Shown one piece after another: positions 33,311 to 41,420 of a DNA stretch of 64,000 bases. The stretch is from DAOTXL01 sp034435455 (GTDB lineage: Bacteria; Chloroflexota; Anaerolineae; JAAYZQ01). The position numbers and the translations under genes were made by a program. The notes beneath the pieces are model-generated. The model saw only the letters and a program-made list of their open reading frames with translations, ran no database searches and was not told where the DNA came from. Position 1 is the first letter of the stretch. Every line of letters starts with the position of its first letter. The stretch covers positions 1 to 64,000 of the forward strand of contig DAOTXL010000070.1 of assembly GCA_034435455.1 (NCBI GenBank), in the 5' to 3' direction.

Positions 33311-33985
33311 ATGGAAGTGGACATGACGCAACCTGAACAACCCCAGGAGATGATGGCCGGCCTGGCCGAGGCGTTGGCCAACCTGCAGGAGGACAGGGCT
33401 CTAGAGATCGTCCGGCGGCGTATGGCCCGTGGCGACGATCCGCTGCAGATTATTGAGGATTGCCAGGCCGGGATGCGGGAGGTTGGGGAACGGTACGCCC
33501 AGCGGCGCTACTTCCTGTCTGCCCTGATCATGGCCGGCGACATCTTGAGCCAGATCATGGAGATTGTCCTGCCGGCCGTGGAAGGGAAATATGTCGGAAA
33601 AGGCTCAGGGCGGGTTCTCGTCGGTACCGTCCAGGGTGACATCCACGACCTGGGCAAGAACATGCTGCTGATGCTGTTGCGCTCCTATGGCTTTACGGTC
33701 ATGGATCTGGGCGTTGATGTTTCGCCCGGCAGGTTTGTGGAAGCAGCCCGTGCTTTCAACCCCGATGTCATTGGCCTGTCGGGGCTGATCACGGCTGCCC
33801 ATGCCTCCATGCGCAACACGGTCAGCGCTTTGCGGGCCATGATGGCCGAGGATGGCGTCCAGATTCCCATCATCCTCGGCGGTCAGGTGGACGAACAGGT
33901 CTGCCGTTTTGTGGGAGCCGACTACTGGTCCACCGACGCCATGGAGGGCGTGCGCATTTGTCAAAAGCTGGTGGGTGAGGGGTGA
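33311..33985 (+). CDS. Second corrinoid (B12-binding) methyl carrier protein
   Basis: A 224-residue corrinoid protein with the same plan as the one at 30179-30814: helical cap, then GDIHDLGKN with cobalt ligand H112, and LGGQVDEQVCRFVGAD near the end. AGGAAA precedes ATG 33311; an ATG at 33323 is possible. It is co-oriented with the GntR gene 17 bp upstream, so it would be expressed with the regulator and not with the main operon. It could serve another methyltransferase or act as an alternative acceptor. Confidence 0.94.
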   Translation: MEVDMTQPEQPQEMMAGLAEALANLQEDRALEIVRRRMARGDDPLQIIEDCQAGMREVGERYAQRRYFLSALIMAGDILSQIMEIVLPAVEGKYVGKGSGRVLVGTVQGDIHDLGKNMLLMLLRSYGFTVMDLGVDVSPGRFVEAARAFNPDVIGLSGLITAAHASMRNTVSALRAMMAEDGVQIPIILGGQVDEQVCRFVGADYWSTDAMEGVRICQKLVGEG

Positions 33986-34341
33986 TGGCATCTCCCCTCC
34001 CTCGCCGTCCACCTCCGGTGTTCTCCTGCCCCAAAGGCTCGCACCTTGCGCTTCTGCCCGGCCTTCATCGCCTCACGACACGCGCTTGAAGCCTGTCCTG
34101 AGCGAAGCCGAAGGGACGACGCACGTTCCGGCGGGTCTTCCGCCCGTTGATGCTGTTCGATTGACTTGGGCAGCTAACGGTCGCGTTCACCCGGGCCGCG
34201 CAGCGATCGTTGGGTAGCAGGAAGCATTCCTGCGTCCCCGCCTCCTGAAAACCGGGCGTGACCGTCTCCCGTCCCACGGCTCAAGCCCCTCATGTTTGTG
34301 GCGAATGGTTGTCCCCAGCCTATGTGACTCTCTCAGAGCTA
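33986..34341. other. Gene-free stretch with dispersed oligomer
   Basis: No credible gene is seen. CTGTCCTGAGCGAAGCCGAA at 34097-34116 belongs to a short oligomer family common in environmental genomes. A minus-strand open frame at 34065-34277 has no start signal or recognisable domain and may be decayed mobile DNA; this could not be confirmed. Confidence 0.45.
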
Positions 34342-34438
34342 GTCTGAAAACCACTAAGGACACGAAGGACACAAGGAATTTCTGTCAATTTCCTCTCACT
34401 TCTTTGCCCTGTGCGCCTTTGTGGTAGACTTTTCAGAC
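34342..34438. repeat. MITE-like 97-bp element
   Basis: GTCTGAAAA (34342-34350) and TTTTCAGAC (34430-34438) are perfect 9-bp terminal inverted repeats. Inside each end is a CCACxAAGG motif, extending the imperfect inverted homology. The interior is A/T-richer than its surroundings and non-coding. It abuts the end of the vapC relic and resembles the repeat at 2161-2218. Confidence 0.6.
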
Positions 34439-34440
34439 AA

Positions 34441-34626
34441 GCTCTCATAGGGCTGGACGGTCCGCAACTCGGTCATAAGCTGATAGTGCTTCTGGTTGAA
34501 CGTGTGCAAGGGTACGTCCAGAGCTACCGCGGTCTGACCAATCAATAGGCGGTGCTATCTTTGATATCCTCGCGGTCTCGCCACAGACCGATGAGCCCCG
34601 ACTGGCGCAATTGACGTACCGTTGTG
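34441..34626 (-). pseudogene. vapBC toxin-antitoxin relic
   Basis: On the minus strand one frame reads VRQLRQSGLIGLWRDREDI then KDSTAY and a stop, which resembles the C-terminal part of a VapB-type antitoxin. Directly after it, in another frame, comes RLLIGQTAVALDVPLHTFNQ, then KHYQLMTELRTVQPYE, the C-terminal end of a VapC PIN-domain toxin. About the first hundred toxin residues and the end of the antitoxin are missing, so an internal deletion fused the remnants. The MITE-like repeat at 34342-34438 borders the toxin end. Not functional. Confidence 0.7.
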
Positions 34627-35451
34627 CTCCCGGCAAAAAGCCAGTGCCTGTCCCAGGCGCTCCCTCACCCGGTCCTCATCCTCTGCCTGGAGCGCCTCCG
34701 GCCCCAGCTCAACCGTTACCGCTCCGTTATAGCCGTCATGGGCCAGCCTCTCCAGCAGTTGCCCTAGCGGCAGGTGGCCCTCTCCCGGCAACAGGTGCTC
34801 CTGCTTCTTAAAGTCGGACAGGTGTATGTGGACCACGCGATCCTTGAGCTGCTCGTACACGGCCAGCGGGTCCAGGCCTCTCGTCCCCAGATGGGTCGTG
34901 TCTAGCGTCACGTGGGGCAGGGTCGCCAGGAACTCGATGCGGTTCAGGGCATGGATGTCCAGATTCAGGCCCAACAAGCGCCTGATCGGCATGTTCTCGA
35001 CGGCTACCACGATCCCCTCCTCGGCCTCAAAGCAGGCCAGCCCGTTCAGCAAGAAACGGCGATAGCTGCTTTGGCCGGGCAGCGGGATCAGCAGCAGCAA
35101 GTGGCTGGCCTTGAAGCCGATCGGTTCCACCCATGCCCCCCGGACCCGCAACGGCAGGTGGGCCACCACCAGCGGCGCACCCACCTCACGGGCCAGCGCC
35201 GCCGACAGCCGCAGCCGGTCCACCGGGTCGGTTGGCCAGCCGGGTATGTAGGGCAGGAAGGGGTTGTGGACCGCCACGATCGGCAGGCCCGACTCCCGGC
35301 TCAGCCGCCGCAGATAGGCCGGGTGGCGGGTATCCCATTGGCCGTCCACCATGATCTCGACCGCGTCAAAGCCGGTTGCGGCGGCCAACTCAAAGACACG
35401 GGCCAGACCATAGCAATGGAGGGAACCGGTCGAAAGAGCAACGGTTGTCAT
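34555..35451 (-). CDS. Sugar phosphate isomerase/epimerase-like TIM-barrel protein
   Basis: A 298-residue protein of the AP-endonuclease-2/xylose-isomerase-like barrel family. Likely metal ligands appear in VAVENMP (Glu), LDTTHLGT (Asp, His), VHIHLSDF (His, Asp) and VTVELG (Glu). Substrate unknown; relatives act on keto sugars or inosose-like compounds. The last 25 or so residues read through the vapB relic in a different frame, so the original C-terminus after ALAFCREH was probably replaced. It lies downstream of the tRNA cluster on the same strand. Confidence 0.85.
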   Translation of the reverse strand: MTTVALSTGSLHCYGLARVFELAAATGFDAVEIMVDGQWDTRHPAYLRRLSRESGLPIVAVHNPFLPYIPGWPTDPVDRLRLSAALAREVGAPLVVAHLPLRVRGAWVEPIGFKASHLLLLIPLPGQSSYRRFLLNGLACFEAEEGIVVAVENMPIRRLLGLNLDIHALNRIEFLATLPHVTLDTTHLGTRGLDPLAVYEQLKDRVVHIHLSDFKKQEHLLPGEGHLPLGQLLERLAHDGYNGAVTVELGPEALQAEDEDRVRERLGQALAFCREHNGTSIAPVGAHRSVARPRGYQR

Positions 35452-35462
35452 GATTTTTCAGG

Positions 35463-35536
35463 CACCCTCGGCGCGATTCGAACGCGCGGCCTTCTCCTCC
35501 GCAGGGAGACGCTCTCATCCTCTGAGCTACGAGGGC
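35463..35536 (-). tRNA. tRNA-Arg (anticodon GCG)
   Basis: The cloverleaf folds: acceptor GCCCTCG/CGAGGGT (one G-U pair at 1-72), D arm GCTC/GAGC, anticodon stem TCTCC/GGAGA with loop CTGCGGA, T arm GCGCG/CGCGC with TTCGAAT. Anticodon GCG reads CGC. The CCA end is not encoded. Length 74. Confidence 0.9.
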
Positions 35537-35541
35537 TTAGG

Positions 35542-35633
35542 CGGGGAGGCAGGGATTTGAACCCTGGGAGGAGCTTTTTGTGCCCCTCAACCGCTTAGCA
35601 GGCGGTCCCGATCGACCTCTCCGGCACCTCCCC
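35542..35633 (-). tRNA. tRNA-Ser (anticodon GCT)
   Basis: Acceptor GGGGAGG/CCTCCCC with discriminator G, a long variable arm typical of tRNA-Ser, anticodon loop CTGCTAA and T arm CAGGG/CCCTG. Length 92. CCA is not encoded. Confidence 0.95.
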
Positions 35634-35646
35634 TGACTTGCGCGAG

Positions 35647-35733
35647 CGGAGGGAGAGGGATTCGAACCCCCGGTGACCATACGGCCACAACGGTTTTCAA
35701 GACCGTCGCCATAAACCACTCGGCCATCCCTCC
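35647..35733 (-). tRNA. tRNA-Ser (anticodon TGA)
   Basis: Acceptor GGAGGGA/TCCCTCC with discriminator G, anticodon stem ACGGT/ACCGT with loop CTTGAAA, and a long variable arm. Length 87. First tRNA of the cluster behind the 35775-35803 promoter. Confidence 0.95.
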
Positions 35734-35774
35734 GTGGCCTGGCGGCCGGACCCCCTCTCCGGCGCTCACGGGCC

Positions 35775-35803
35775 AGTATAACAGAGAGCCCCCTTTTTGT
35801 CAA
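35775..35803 (-). promoter_or_regulatory. Promoter of the tRNA cluster
   Basis: On the minus strand, TTGACA (35803-35798) and TATACT (35780-35775) with a 17-bp spacer, about 40 bp upstream of the first tRNA. It lies just behind the slipin gene stop at 35816. Confidence 0.85.
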
Positions 35804-35815
35804 ACCAGGGATGGG

Positions 35816-36607
35816 CTACTGCTTCTCCGCTTTCTCCGCTCCTTCGAGCAACGCGGCAAAGGCTTTAAAGAACTCCAACGGGATCGGGAAGATGATGGTC
35901 GAGTTCTTTTCCACGGCGATCTCGGTCAGCGTTTGCAGGTAGCGCAGTTGGAGGGCAGCCGGTTCCTGGGCGATCACCCGGGCAGCATCCTGGAGCTGCT
36001 GGGCAGCGCTGAACTCGCCCTCGGCGTGGATGATCTTGGCCCGCTTTTCCCGCTCCGCCTCGGCCTGGCGGGCCATGGCCCGCTTCATCGCGTCGGGCAG
36101 TTCCACATCCTTGACCTCGACGATGCTGACCTTGATGCCCCACGGCTCGGTAGCCTCGTCAATGATCTGCTGGAGCTTGTGGTTGATCTCGTCGCGGTGG
36201 ATGAGCAGTTCATCCAGGTCCGACTGGCCCAGAACCGAACGCAGGCTGGTCTGCGCAATCTGCCAGGTAGCCCGCCGATAATCCTCCACCTGGACGATGG
36301 CATCGCAGGGGTCAATGACGCGAAAGTAGGCCACCGCGTTGACCCGCACCGTCACGTTGTCGCGGGTGATCGCCTCTTGAGCAGGAATGTCGAGCGTGAC
36401 GACCCGCAGGTCCACTTTGACCATGCGGTCTATGATGGGGATGATCAGGAACAGCCCCGGCCCCTTGGCCCCCTGCAACCGACCCAGCCGGAAGATGACG
36501 CCGCGCTCATATTCCTGGACGATCTTGATGGCCGACGCCAGGATCAGGATGGCGAAGAGGATAATGACACCGACACCTGAGAATAGCGTTTCCCCCAGTC
36601 CTCCCAT
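35816..36607 (-). CDS. Slipin (stomatin/SPFH-family membrane protein)
   Basis: A 263-residue protein with one N-terminal membrane segment (about 8-28) and an SPFH/band 7 domain: IVQEYERGVIFRLGRLQGAKGPGLFLIIP in pieces, DNVTVRVNAVAYFRV and the EPWGIKVSIVEVKDVELP signature of slipins. A C-terminal helical region (MKRAMARQAEAEREKRAKII) drives oligomerisation. GGAGGG precedes the ATG. It begins 13 bp after the LarA-like gene and may be co-transcribed with the hexuronate operon, although slipins more often pair with NfeD proteases; no nfeD is seen here. Probably organises membrane microdomains. Confidence 0.93.
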   Translation of the reverse strand: MGGLGETLFSGVGVIILFAILILASAIKIVQEYERGVIFRLGRLQGAKGPGLFLIIPIIDRMVKVDLRVVTLDIPAQEAITRDNVTVRVNAVAYFRVIDPCDAIVQVEDYRRATWQIAQTSLRSVLGQSDLDELLIHRDEINHKLQQIIDEATEPWGIKVSIVEVKDVELPDAMKRAMARQAEAEREKRAKIIHAEGEFSAAQQLQDAARVIAQEPAALQLRYLQTLTEIAVEKNSTIIFPIPLEFFKAFAALLEGAEKAEKQ

Positions 36608-36620
36608 TTCGATCCCTCCT

Positions 36621-37976
36621 CTATTTTTCGAGATGCGCGGAGGGGATGGCTACCCCCGGTGAGGGCAGGGTGTCCTCCGCGGTGGTCATTATAGCCGATT
36701 TTCTGGGAGAAGGCAATATTCTATACAACATCTCCCCCGCCCTGGGAACCACCAGCGTGTCCGGCTGCCTTTTCCACTCCTCCACATCCACTGTTTTCGG
36801 GTCCAAATAGCCCAAATTGACCCGTTCGCACCGTTCGCAGGGGATGCCGGTGGCCAGCGTGACGCGGATGCGCGGCCGCTCGACGCCGGTAACCGGGTCG
36901 TAGCTGCCGATGCCGCGCAGATGGGTAGAATGGGCCAGCACGCCCCAGGGATAATCTTTGAAACGGTCCCACCGGGCGACAAAATAATCGCGCACGTGGT
37001 ACCCCACCTGGTCAATGACCTGCCCGTGGGCGTAGGAAATCTCGGTAATGTGGGGGGCATAGAGGACCACCTCGCCACCGTCGGCGACCGCCGGCTCCAT
37101 TTTGTACATCCCCTTGGCTGCTGTCCATAGGTCGTCGTACATTTCGGGCATGACCGATAGCACCCGCCGGTAGGGCTTTTCCACCCAGACGATATGCACC
37201 TGAGACGACAGGTCGGCTGCGGCGGACCAGGCCTCCTCTGGCGAACCGATGTACAGGCCGTGGAGCGGAGCCTGGCCGTGGCTTCCCACCCCAACCACCA
37301 GGGCGAAGCACAATTTGGGCACGGGGATGAGCGCCGCCGCCCGGTCAATCACTGCCCGCACCGGGGTGTGTTTGGTACCGATGACCTCGTAACTGGTGAG
37401 GAGTGCCCCCAGCCAGTGGGTGAAATTGATCACCTCCGGGCCGCTGATGCCGGGGAAGAAGTACTTGTTACCCCCTGAAAAGCCCACCACTTCGTGGGGG
37501 AACACCGGCCCACAGACGATCAGCCGGTCGTAGTTGAGGATCAGGCGGTTGACGGTAACCGGCAGGTCCCGGACCAGCCTCCCCTGGGTCATCTCCTCAA
37601 CCTCGGCTGCGGGGATAACCCCCAGCGTGATCAACATCCCCGGCAGGTCCCAGCGGTGATTGAACAGGTTGACCCCGGCATAAATCGTCTGCCGTTCCCT
37701 GGCGGTGATGCCCACCAGCCGGTTCAGCGCCTCCTCCTGCAATGGCAGGTGAGTGCCCTGGGCCACCAGGTAATCCAGGGCGGCGACGCGGCCCCAGAGC
37801 TGCTCGTGGAACAACCGGAAAAAGAGCGGGATCGGCGCGGTGCGGGTGCTATCGGGGATGAGGATCAACACCCGCTTGCCGTCCAGATCGGCCTGTTCGA
37901 GTGCCTGGGCCGTCAGTTGCCGGACCTCCTCGTCGGTCAGATACCTGCCCATTTCCCCATGTGCCCATCTGCTCAT
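36621..37976 (-). CDS. LarA-family (lactate racemase-like) nickel-pincer enzyme
   Basis: A 451-residue LarA-like protein (DUF2088/LarA N-domain). Family hallmarks: VLILIPDSTRTAP near residue 40, AQGTHLPLQEEAL (His of the catalytic site), PVFPHEVVGFSGGNKYFFPG containing the His and the Lys that would bind the NPN cofactor. LarA homologues racemise or epimerise 2-hydroxy acids. Here its place in a hexuronate operon suggests a sugar-acid epimerase rather than lactate racemase. ATG 37976 overlaps the HAD gene stop (ATGA) with GGAAGG upstream. The cofactor genes larB, larC and larE are not in this window. Confidence 0.85.
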   Translation of the reverse strand: MSRWAHGEMGRYLTDEEVRQLTAQALEQADLDGKRVLILIPDSTRTAPIPLFFRLFHEQLWGRVAALDYLVAQGTHLPLQEEALNRLVGITARERQTIYAGVNLFNHRWDLPGMLITLGVIPAAEVEEMTQGRLVRDLPVTVNRLILNYDRLIVCGPVFPHEVVGFSGGNKYFFPGISGPEVINFTHWLGALLTSYEVIGTKHTPVRAVIDRAAALIPVPKLCFALVVGVGSHGQAPLHGLYIGSPEEAWSAAADLSSQVHIVWVEKPYRRVLSVMPEMYDDLWTAAKGMYKMEPAVADGGEVVLYAPHITEISYAHGQVIDQVGYHVRDYFVARWDRFKDYPWGVLAHSTHLRGIGSYDPVTGVERPRIRVTLATGIPCERCERVNLGYLDPKTVDVEEWKRQPDTLVVPRAGEMLYRILPSPRKSAIMTTAEDTLPSPGVAIPSAHLEK

Positions 37977-38875
37977 TTCCCCACCTTCCACGGCGGCACC
38001 TCGGGCAGCAGCTTCTCGAACTCGGCGATGAGGGCAGCTTCGTACTCGCCGGCATACTCGCCTGCCAGAAATCTGTGCATCGCTTCTTCGTAGAACCGCT
38101 GCCACGATTCCTCCTCGTGGCCGGGATTGATGGGGAAGAACAGGGCATGGTTGGCCCGTGCTGCTTTCAGGTCGCCCGGCGCGTCCCCGATCATCAGCAC
38201 CCGGCCAGAGGGGTATTTACCCCCGGCTGCCAACTTCAAGTGTTCGGCCTTGGTGCCCATCTCCTGCCCGGCGATGATCCGCACGTAGCGGGCGATGTCA
38301 TGCTCCTCCCATTCTCGGACCAGGGCCTCTTGCGGTGTGGCCGAGACTACAATCATGTCGGCTTTATCGGCCAGATAGGCCAGGCTTTCGCGCACATAGG
38401 GAAAGGGGGGCACGCCGTGGACCATATCGGCCACGCTGGCGTTGACACCGGTGGTCCAGGCCCAGGCGGTCTCCAGTTCCGGGTCGGGGTGAGCGGCCAT
38501 GTACTGCTTCAGCCCGTCGTTGCTGAGCGGCAGGCCGGCGGCTATGAACTCCCGCAGGCGTGGCGCTTGGGATGGCACCACCCCTCGCGCCTGCACTTCG
38601 GGTCGTTCCCGCAGCAGGTCAAAGACCATCACCAGCGCCGGCCAGCGGTTGATCCCCCGCCATTTCGAGTAGAGGTTGACAAATTCCGCAGCTTCGCGGG
38701 CGTACCTGGATACTGCCTGGAGCCCCCACCACTTGATGATGTTGGGGATAAAGCACTCTTTGTGCTTGATCTCCATCGTGTCAAAGGCGCAGCCGTCGGA
38801 ATCTATGCCGATGAAAAAGTCATGGTGTGGTTCCAGCTCGGCCAGAGGGCGAGCTGCTTCAGGATAGTCTGTCAT
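37973..38875 (-). CDS. HAD-superfamily hydrolase-like protein
   Basis: A 300-residue HAD-like protein. Motif I is FIGIDSDGCAFDTM (near residue 22), motif II IVVSATPQEAL, a Lys near GTKAEHLKL and motif IV VLMIGDAPGDLKAARAN. A large cap domain lies between motifs I and II. GGAGG precedes ATG 38875. It sits between an SDR and the LarA-like gene in the hexuronate operon; a sugar-phosphate phosphatase or a damage-control role is possible but the substrate is unknown. Confidence 0.85.
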   Translation of the reverse strand: MTDYPEAARPLAELEPHHDFFIGIDSDGCAFDTMEIKHKECFIPNIIKWWGLQAVSRYAREAAEFVNLYSKWRGINRWPALVMVFDLLRERPEVQARGVVPSQAPRLREFIAAGLPLSNDGLKQYMAAHPDPELETAWAWTTGVNASVADMVHGVPPFPYVRESLAYLADKADMIVVSATPQEALVREWEEHDIARYVRIIAGQEMGTKAEHLKLAAGGKYPSGRVLMIGDAPGDLKAARANHALFFPINPGHEEESWQRFYEEAMHRFLAGEYAGEYEAALIAEFEKLLPEVPPWKVGK

Positions 38876-38952
38876 CTTGCCTCCAGCAGAGTTTCTCGAT
38901 ATTTTCTTGCGATTCTCGGTGGTCTCGGCGCACTTGCGGTGAATCCCTATTT

Positions 38953-39786
38953 TCACACCCCGCTAAAGGCGCTGAACCCCCCGTCCACCGGCACAACGAT
39001 ACCGGTCACAAAGGCCGAGGCGGGCGACAGCAGCCACAGCACCGTGCCCACCAGGTCTTCCGGATCGCCAAAGCGCCCCATCGGTGTGTGGGTTATAATG
39101 GTCTGCCCCCGCTCCGTCAACCTGCCGGTCGCTCCCTCGGTCAGCAGAAAGCGGTTCTGCTCCGTCAGGAAAAAGCCGGGGGCGATGGCATTGACGCGGA
39201 TGTGGGGCGAGTATTCCTGCGCCATGTGCACGGCCAACCATTGGGTAAAATTGCTGACCGCGGCCTTGGCCGCCGAGTAGGCCGGGATGCGCGTCAGGGG
39301 GCGAAAGGCGTTCATCGAAGAGATGTTGAGGATGATCCCCTCTCCCTGTTCGGCCATGAGTTTGCCAAAGACCTGGCTGGGCAACAGTGTGCCGACCAGG
39401 TTCAGATTGAACACCCATTGCACGGCATCGGGTGGCAGGTCAAAGAAGGGCAGGTCAGGGCCGGTGGTGGCCTGTTTCTTGTTGCCCCCCGCCCCGTTGA
39501 TCAGGATGTCAACCCGGCCAAAGGCTTCCACCACCTGCCGGGCTGCGGCCTCGACACTGGCTTTGTCCAGCACGTCGCACCGGGCGGCGATGGCCTGGCC
39601 TCCAACGGCTGTGACCTCATCGGCAACCCTCTGAGCGGCTTCGAGGACGAGGTCCAGCACGGCAACTCGAGCCCCGGCGCGACCCAGTGCCCGGCTCATC
39701 GCCCCGCACAGTACCCCACCGCCGCCCGTCACTACGGCTACCCGGTCCTCGGCGCTGAAAAGGTTTCTGATATATTCTATGTCCAT
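38953..39786 (-). CDS. SDR oxidoreductase, probably fructuronate reductase/mannonate dehydrogenase-like
   Basis: A 277-residue classical short-chain dehydrogenase: NAD(P) site VVTGGGGVLCGAM, NGAGG, catalytic Ser in ILNISSMNAF and the YxxxK pair in YSAAKAAV, with a C-terminal TGIVVPVDGGFSAF. It resembles the SDR enzymes that reduce D-fructuronate to D-mannonate in bacteria lacking classical UxuB. Immediate neighbour of uxaE (18 bp), which makes fructuronate, supporting that role. GAGAGGAC precedes the ATG. The exact substrate is inferred from context. Confidence 0.88.
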   Translation of the reverse strand: MDIEYIRNLFSAEDRVAVVTGGGGVLCGAMSRALGRAGARVAVLDLVLEAAQRVADEVTAVGGQAIAARCDVLDKASVEAAARQVVEAFGRVDILINGAGGNKKQATTGPDLPFFDLPPDAVQWVFNLNLVGTLLPSQVFGKLMAEQGEGIILNISSMNAFRPLTRIPAYSAAKAAVSNFTQWLAVHMAQEYSPHIRVNAIAPGFFLTEQNRFLLTEGATGRLTERGQTIITHTPMGRFGDPEDLVGTVLWLLSPASAFVTGIVVPVDGGFSAFSGV

Positions 39787-39804
39787 CTTGTCCTCTCGCG
39801 GAGA

Positions 39805-41280
39805 TCAGGATTGGGGATTGGCTATTGGTTGCAGATGCCGTCGGAAGTGGGCTTCCAACATGGCATAGTAGACCTCTTCATGCTCCTGCAACCTCTCCAG
39901 CAGCCGTTCCCTGAAGTGATCCAGCACCGAGCCAAAGGTCACGTGCAGCACCTGCCGCGCATCGAACCGGTCCAGCAGGCCGGGCAGATCGGCGTCGGCC
40001 AGCGATGCGGGGTCGGGAACCCGGTCCAGCCGGGCAGAGACATGATAGGTGGCGCGGTCGGTCGGGTACCGTTCGATGGCCAGGGCCAGGATCTGCCGGA
40101 AGAGGGGCGGTTCGGCCTGGGCCACGGCGCGCAGCGCCTCCAGGTAGCTGGTCCCGGCCGTCTTGAGGTGCAACAGCCCGCGCGTCTGTCGGGCAAAGGT
40201 AGCATAGAGGCTGAATTTATCCGACCCGGAGTGGATGCTGAGCTTGTAGGGGCCCAGGGCGCGGGCGATGGCGGCATGTTTGGCCAGCTCGGCCTCGAAT
40301 TCGGCCAGGGCCTGCTTGGGGCCGGCCTCTGTCGGCGGGATATAGTCCACCCCTTTTTCAAAACGGCCCGGATAGCGCGGAGCCAGGCTGATCCACTGCA
40401 CTCCCAGCCGCCTGAGTTCATTGGCGATGAACAGGTGCTCTTCTACCGATGTAGGAAGCTCGGTCTCGTCTACCGACATCTCCAGCTCAAAATAGCGCGT
40501 CCGGGCGGCCAGGTGGCGGTACATCCGGGCGGTATGGGCGATGGCCCGGCCATACTTGACTGCCGCCCGGGCCAGCCTGGGCTCGTCGAACTCCAGGGGC
40601 AGCCCCTCGACCTCGAACCGGCGACCCAGGTACCGGCCCCGCAGCCCTTCCGGTGAGTCGTGCAACTCGCTCCAGGGCAGCGCCTGGAACCTGGCCGCCA
40701 GCTCTTCCGGGGGCGCCTTGAGGGCCTGATGGTCCACCTGATCGCCGGGGTCCACGGTGAAAAAGGTATAACCTGCCGCCAGGCAGAGGTCCAGGTCGTC
40801 GGTTGTTTTCAGATGATCGGCGTCTGCCCCCCACGGCTCGCGCCAGCCTTCCTGGAAGATGCCCCACATGGCGTCGTCCATCACCTGCTGGGGGGTTCGC
40901 CCGGTGCGAGCGTTCTCGCGCATGGACTGCTGGGCAAAGATCGGGGCGAGGCCGCCCACCGCCTGCACGGCGCGGACGTGCCCCGGCGTCGCCAGGCCCA
41001 GGCGGTCGCCGCAGCCGGCCGACGTTTTGAGGCCGAGCGGCTGGGGTTGCAGCCAGGGCAATCGGGCGCGCAATGCCGCTGCGTTGGTCGGTGTCAACGG
41101 GCAGAGAAGTATATCCCCCTGGCGTTCTCCGTCGAAACCGCCGGTATCTCCTGCGACGATCAGAATCTTGTGGCTGCCCCGCCGGGCCAGGGCATAGGTC
41201 GTTCCATCCTTCTCTACCACAGACTGTGAATAGACCGACCATCCGGCCGGTGGTTCGATCAGAGTCCTGTTGGGCAACAC
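39805..41280 (-). CDS. uxaE: Tagaturonate epimerase
   Basis: A 491-residue protein of the UxaE family, which interconverts D-tagaturonate and D-fructuronate in pectin (galacturonate) catabolism. Recognisable segments are GLKTSAGCGDRLGLATPGHV, ADHLKTTDDLDLCLAAGYTF, FELEMSVDETE and LSIHSGSDKFSLY with likely metal-binding Asp, His and Glu residues. GTG 41280 is chosen because AAGGA lies 7 nt upstream and a promoter at 41339-41367 would start transcription inside any longer version that begins at the TTG at 41367. First gene of the hexuronate operon. Confidence 0.9.
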   Translation of the reverse strand: MLPNRTLIEPPAGWSVYSQSVVEKDGTTYALARRGSHKILIVAGDTGGFDGERQGDILLCPLTPTNAAALRARLPWLQPQPLGLKTSAGCGDRLGLATPGHVRAVQAVGGLAPIFAQQSMRENARTGRTPQQVMDDAMWGIFQEGWREPWGADADHLKTTDDLDLCLAAGYTFFTVDPGDQVDHQALKAPPEELAARFQALPWSELHDSPEGLRGRYLGRRFEVEGLPLEFDEPRLARAAVKYGRAIAHTARMYRHLAARTRYFELEMSVDETELPTSVEEHLFIANELRRLGVQWISLAPRYPGRFEKGVDYIPPTEAGPKQALAEFEAELAKHAAIARALGPYKLSIHSGSDKFSLYATFARQTRGLLHLKTAGTSYLEALRAVAQAEPPLFRQILALAIERYPTDRATYHVSARLDRVPDPASLADADLPGLLDRFDARQVLHVTFGSVLDHFRERLLERLQEHEEVYYAMLEAHFRRHLQPIANPQS

Positions 41281-41338
41281 TTGACCATCCTTGCGAATTG
41301 TGATTGGCAGATTGGCGGTCGGCCGCCTGCCGGGGGAT

Positions 41339-41367
41339 ATGATACACTGTTTCAGGGTTGCTGACAA
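41339..41367 (-). promoter_or_regulatory. Promoter of the hexuronate operon
   Basis: On the minus strand, TTGTCA (41367-41362) and TATCAT (41344-41339) with a 17-bp spacer. Confidence 0.75.
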
Positions 41368-41420
41368 ACTCTACACCCGGCCATGCTGGGGCTGTGGCCG
41401 GGCGGATATGCCGTGGGGGT

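Noticed and set aside
34065..34277. 70-codon minus-strand frame as a real gene
   Set aside because: No start signal, domain or neighbour support. It might be decayed mobile DNA, but no transposase motif is visible.
34445..34636. 63-codon minus-strand frame as an intact protein
   Set aside because: It runs in a frame different from both vapB and vapC fragments and has no family similarity; the relic explanation fits better.
39805..41367. Extended uxaE from the TTG at 41367
   Set aside because: The TTG overlaps the -35 box of the promoter that should drive the gene, so that start codon would not be transcribed.
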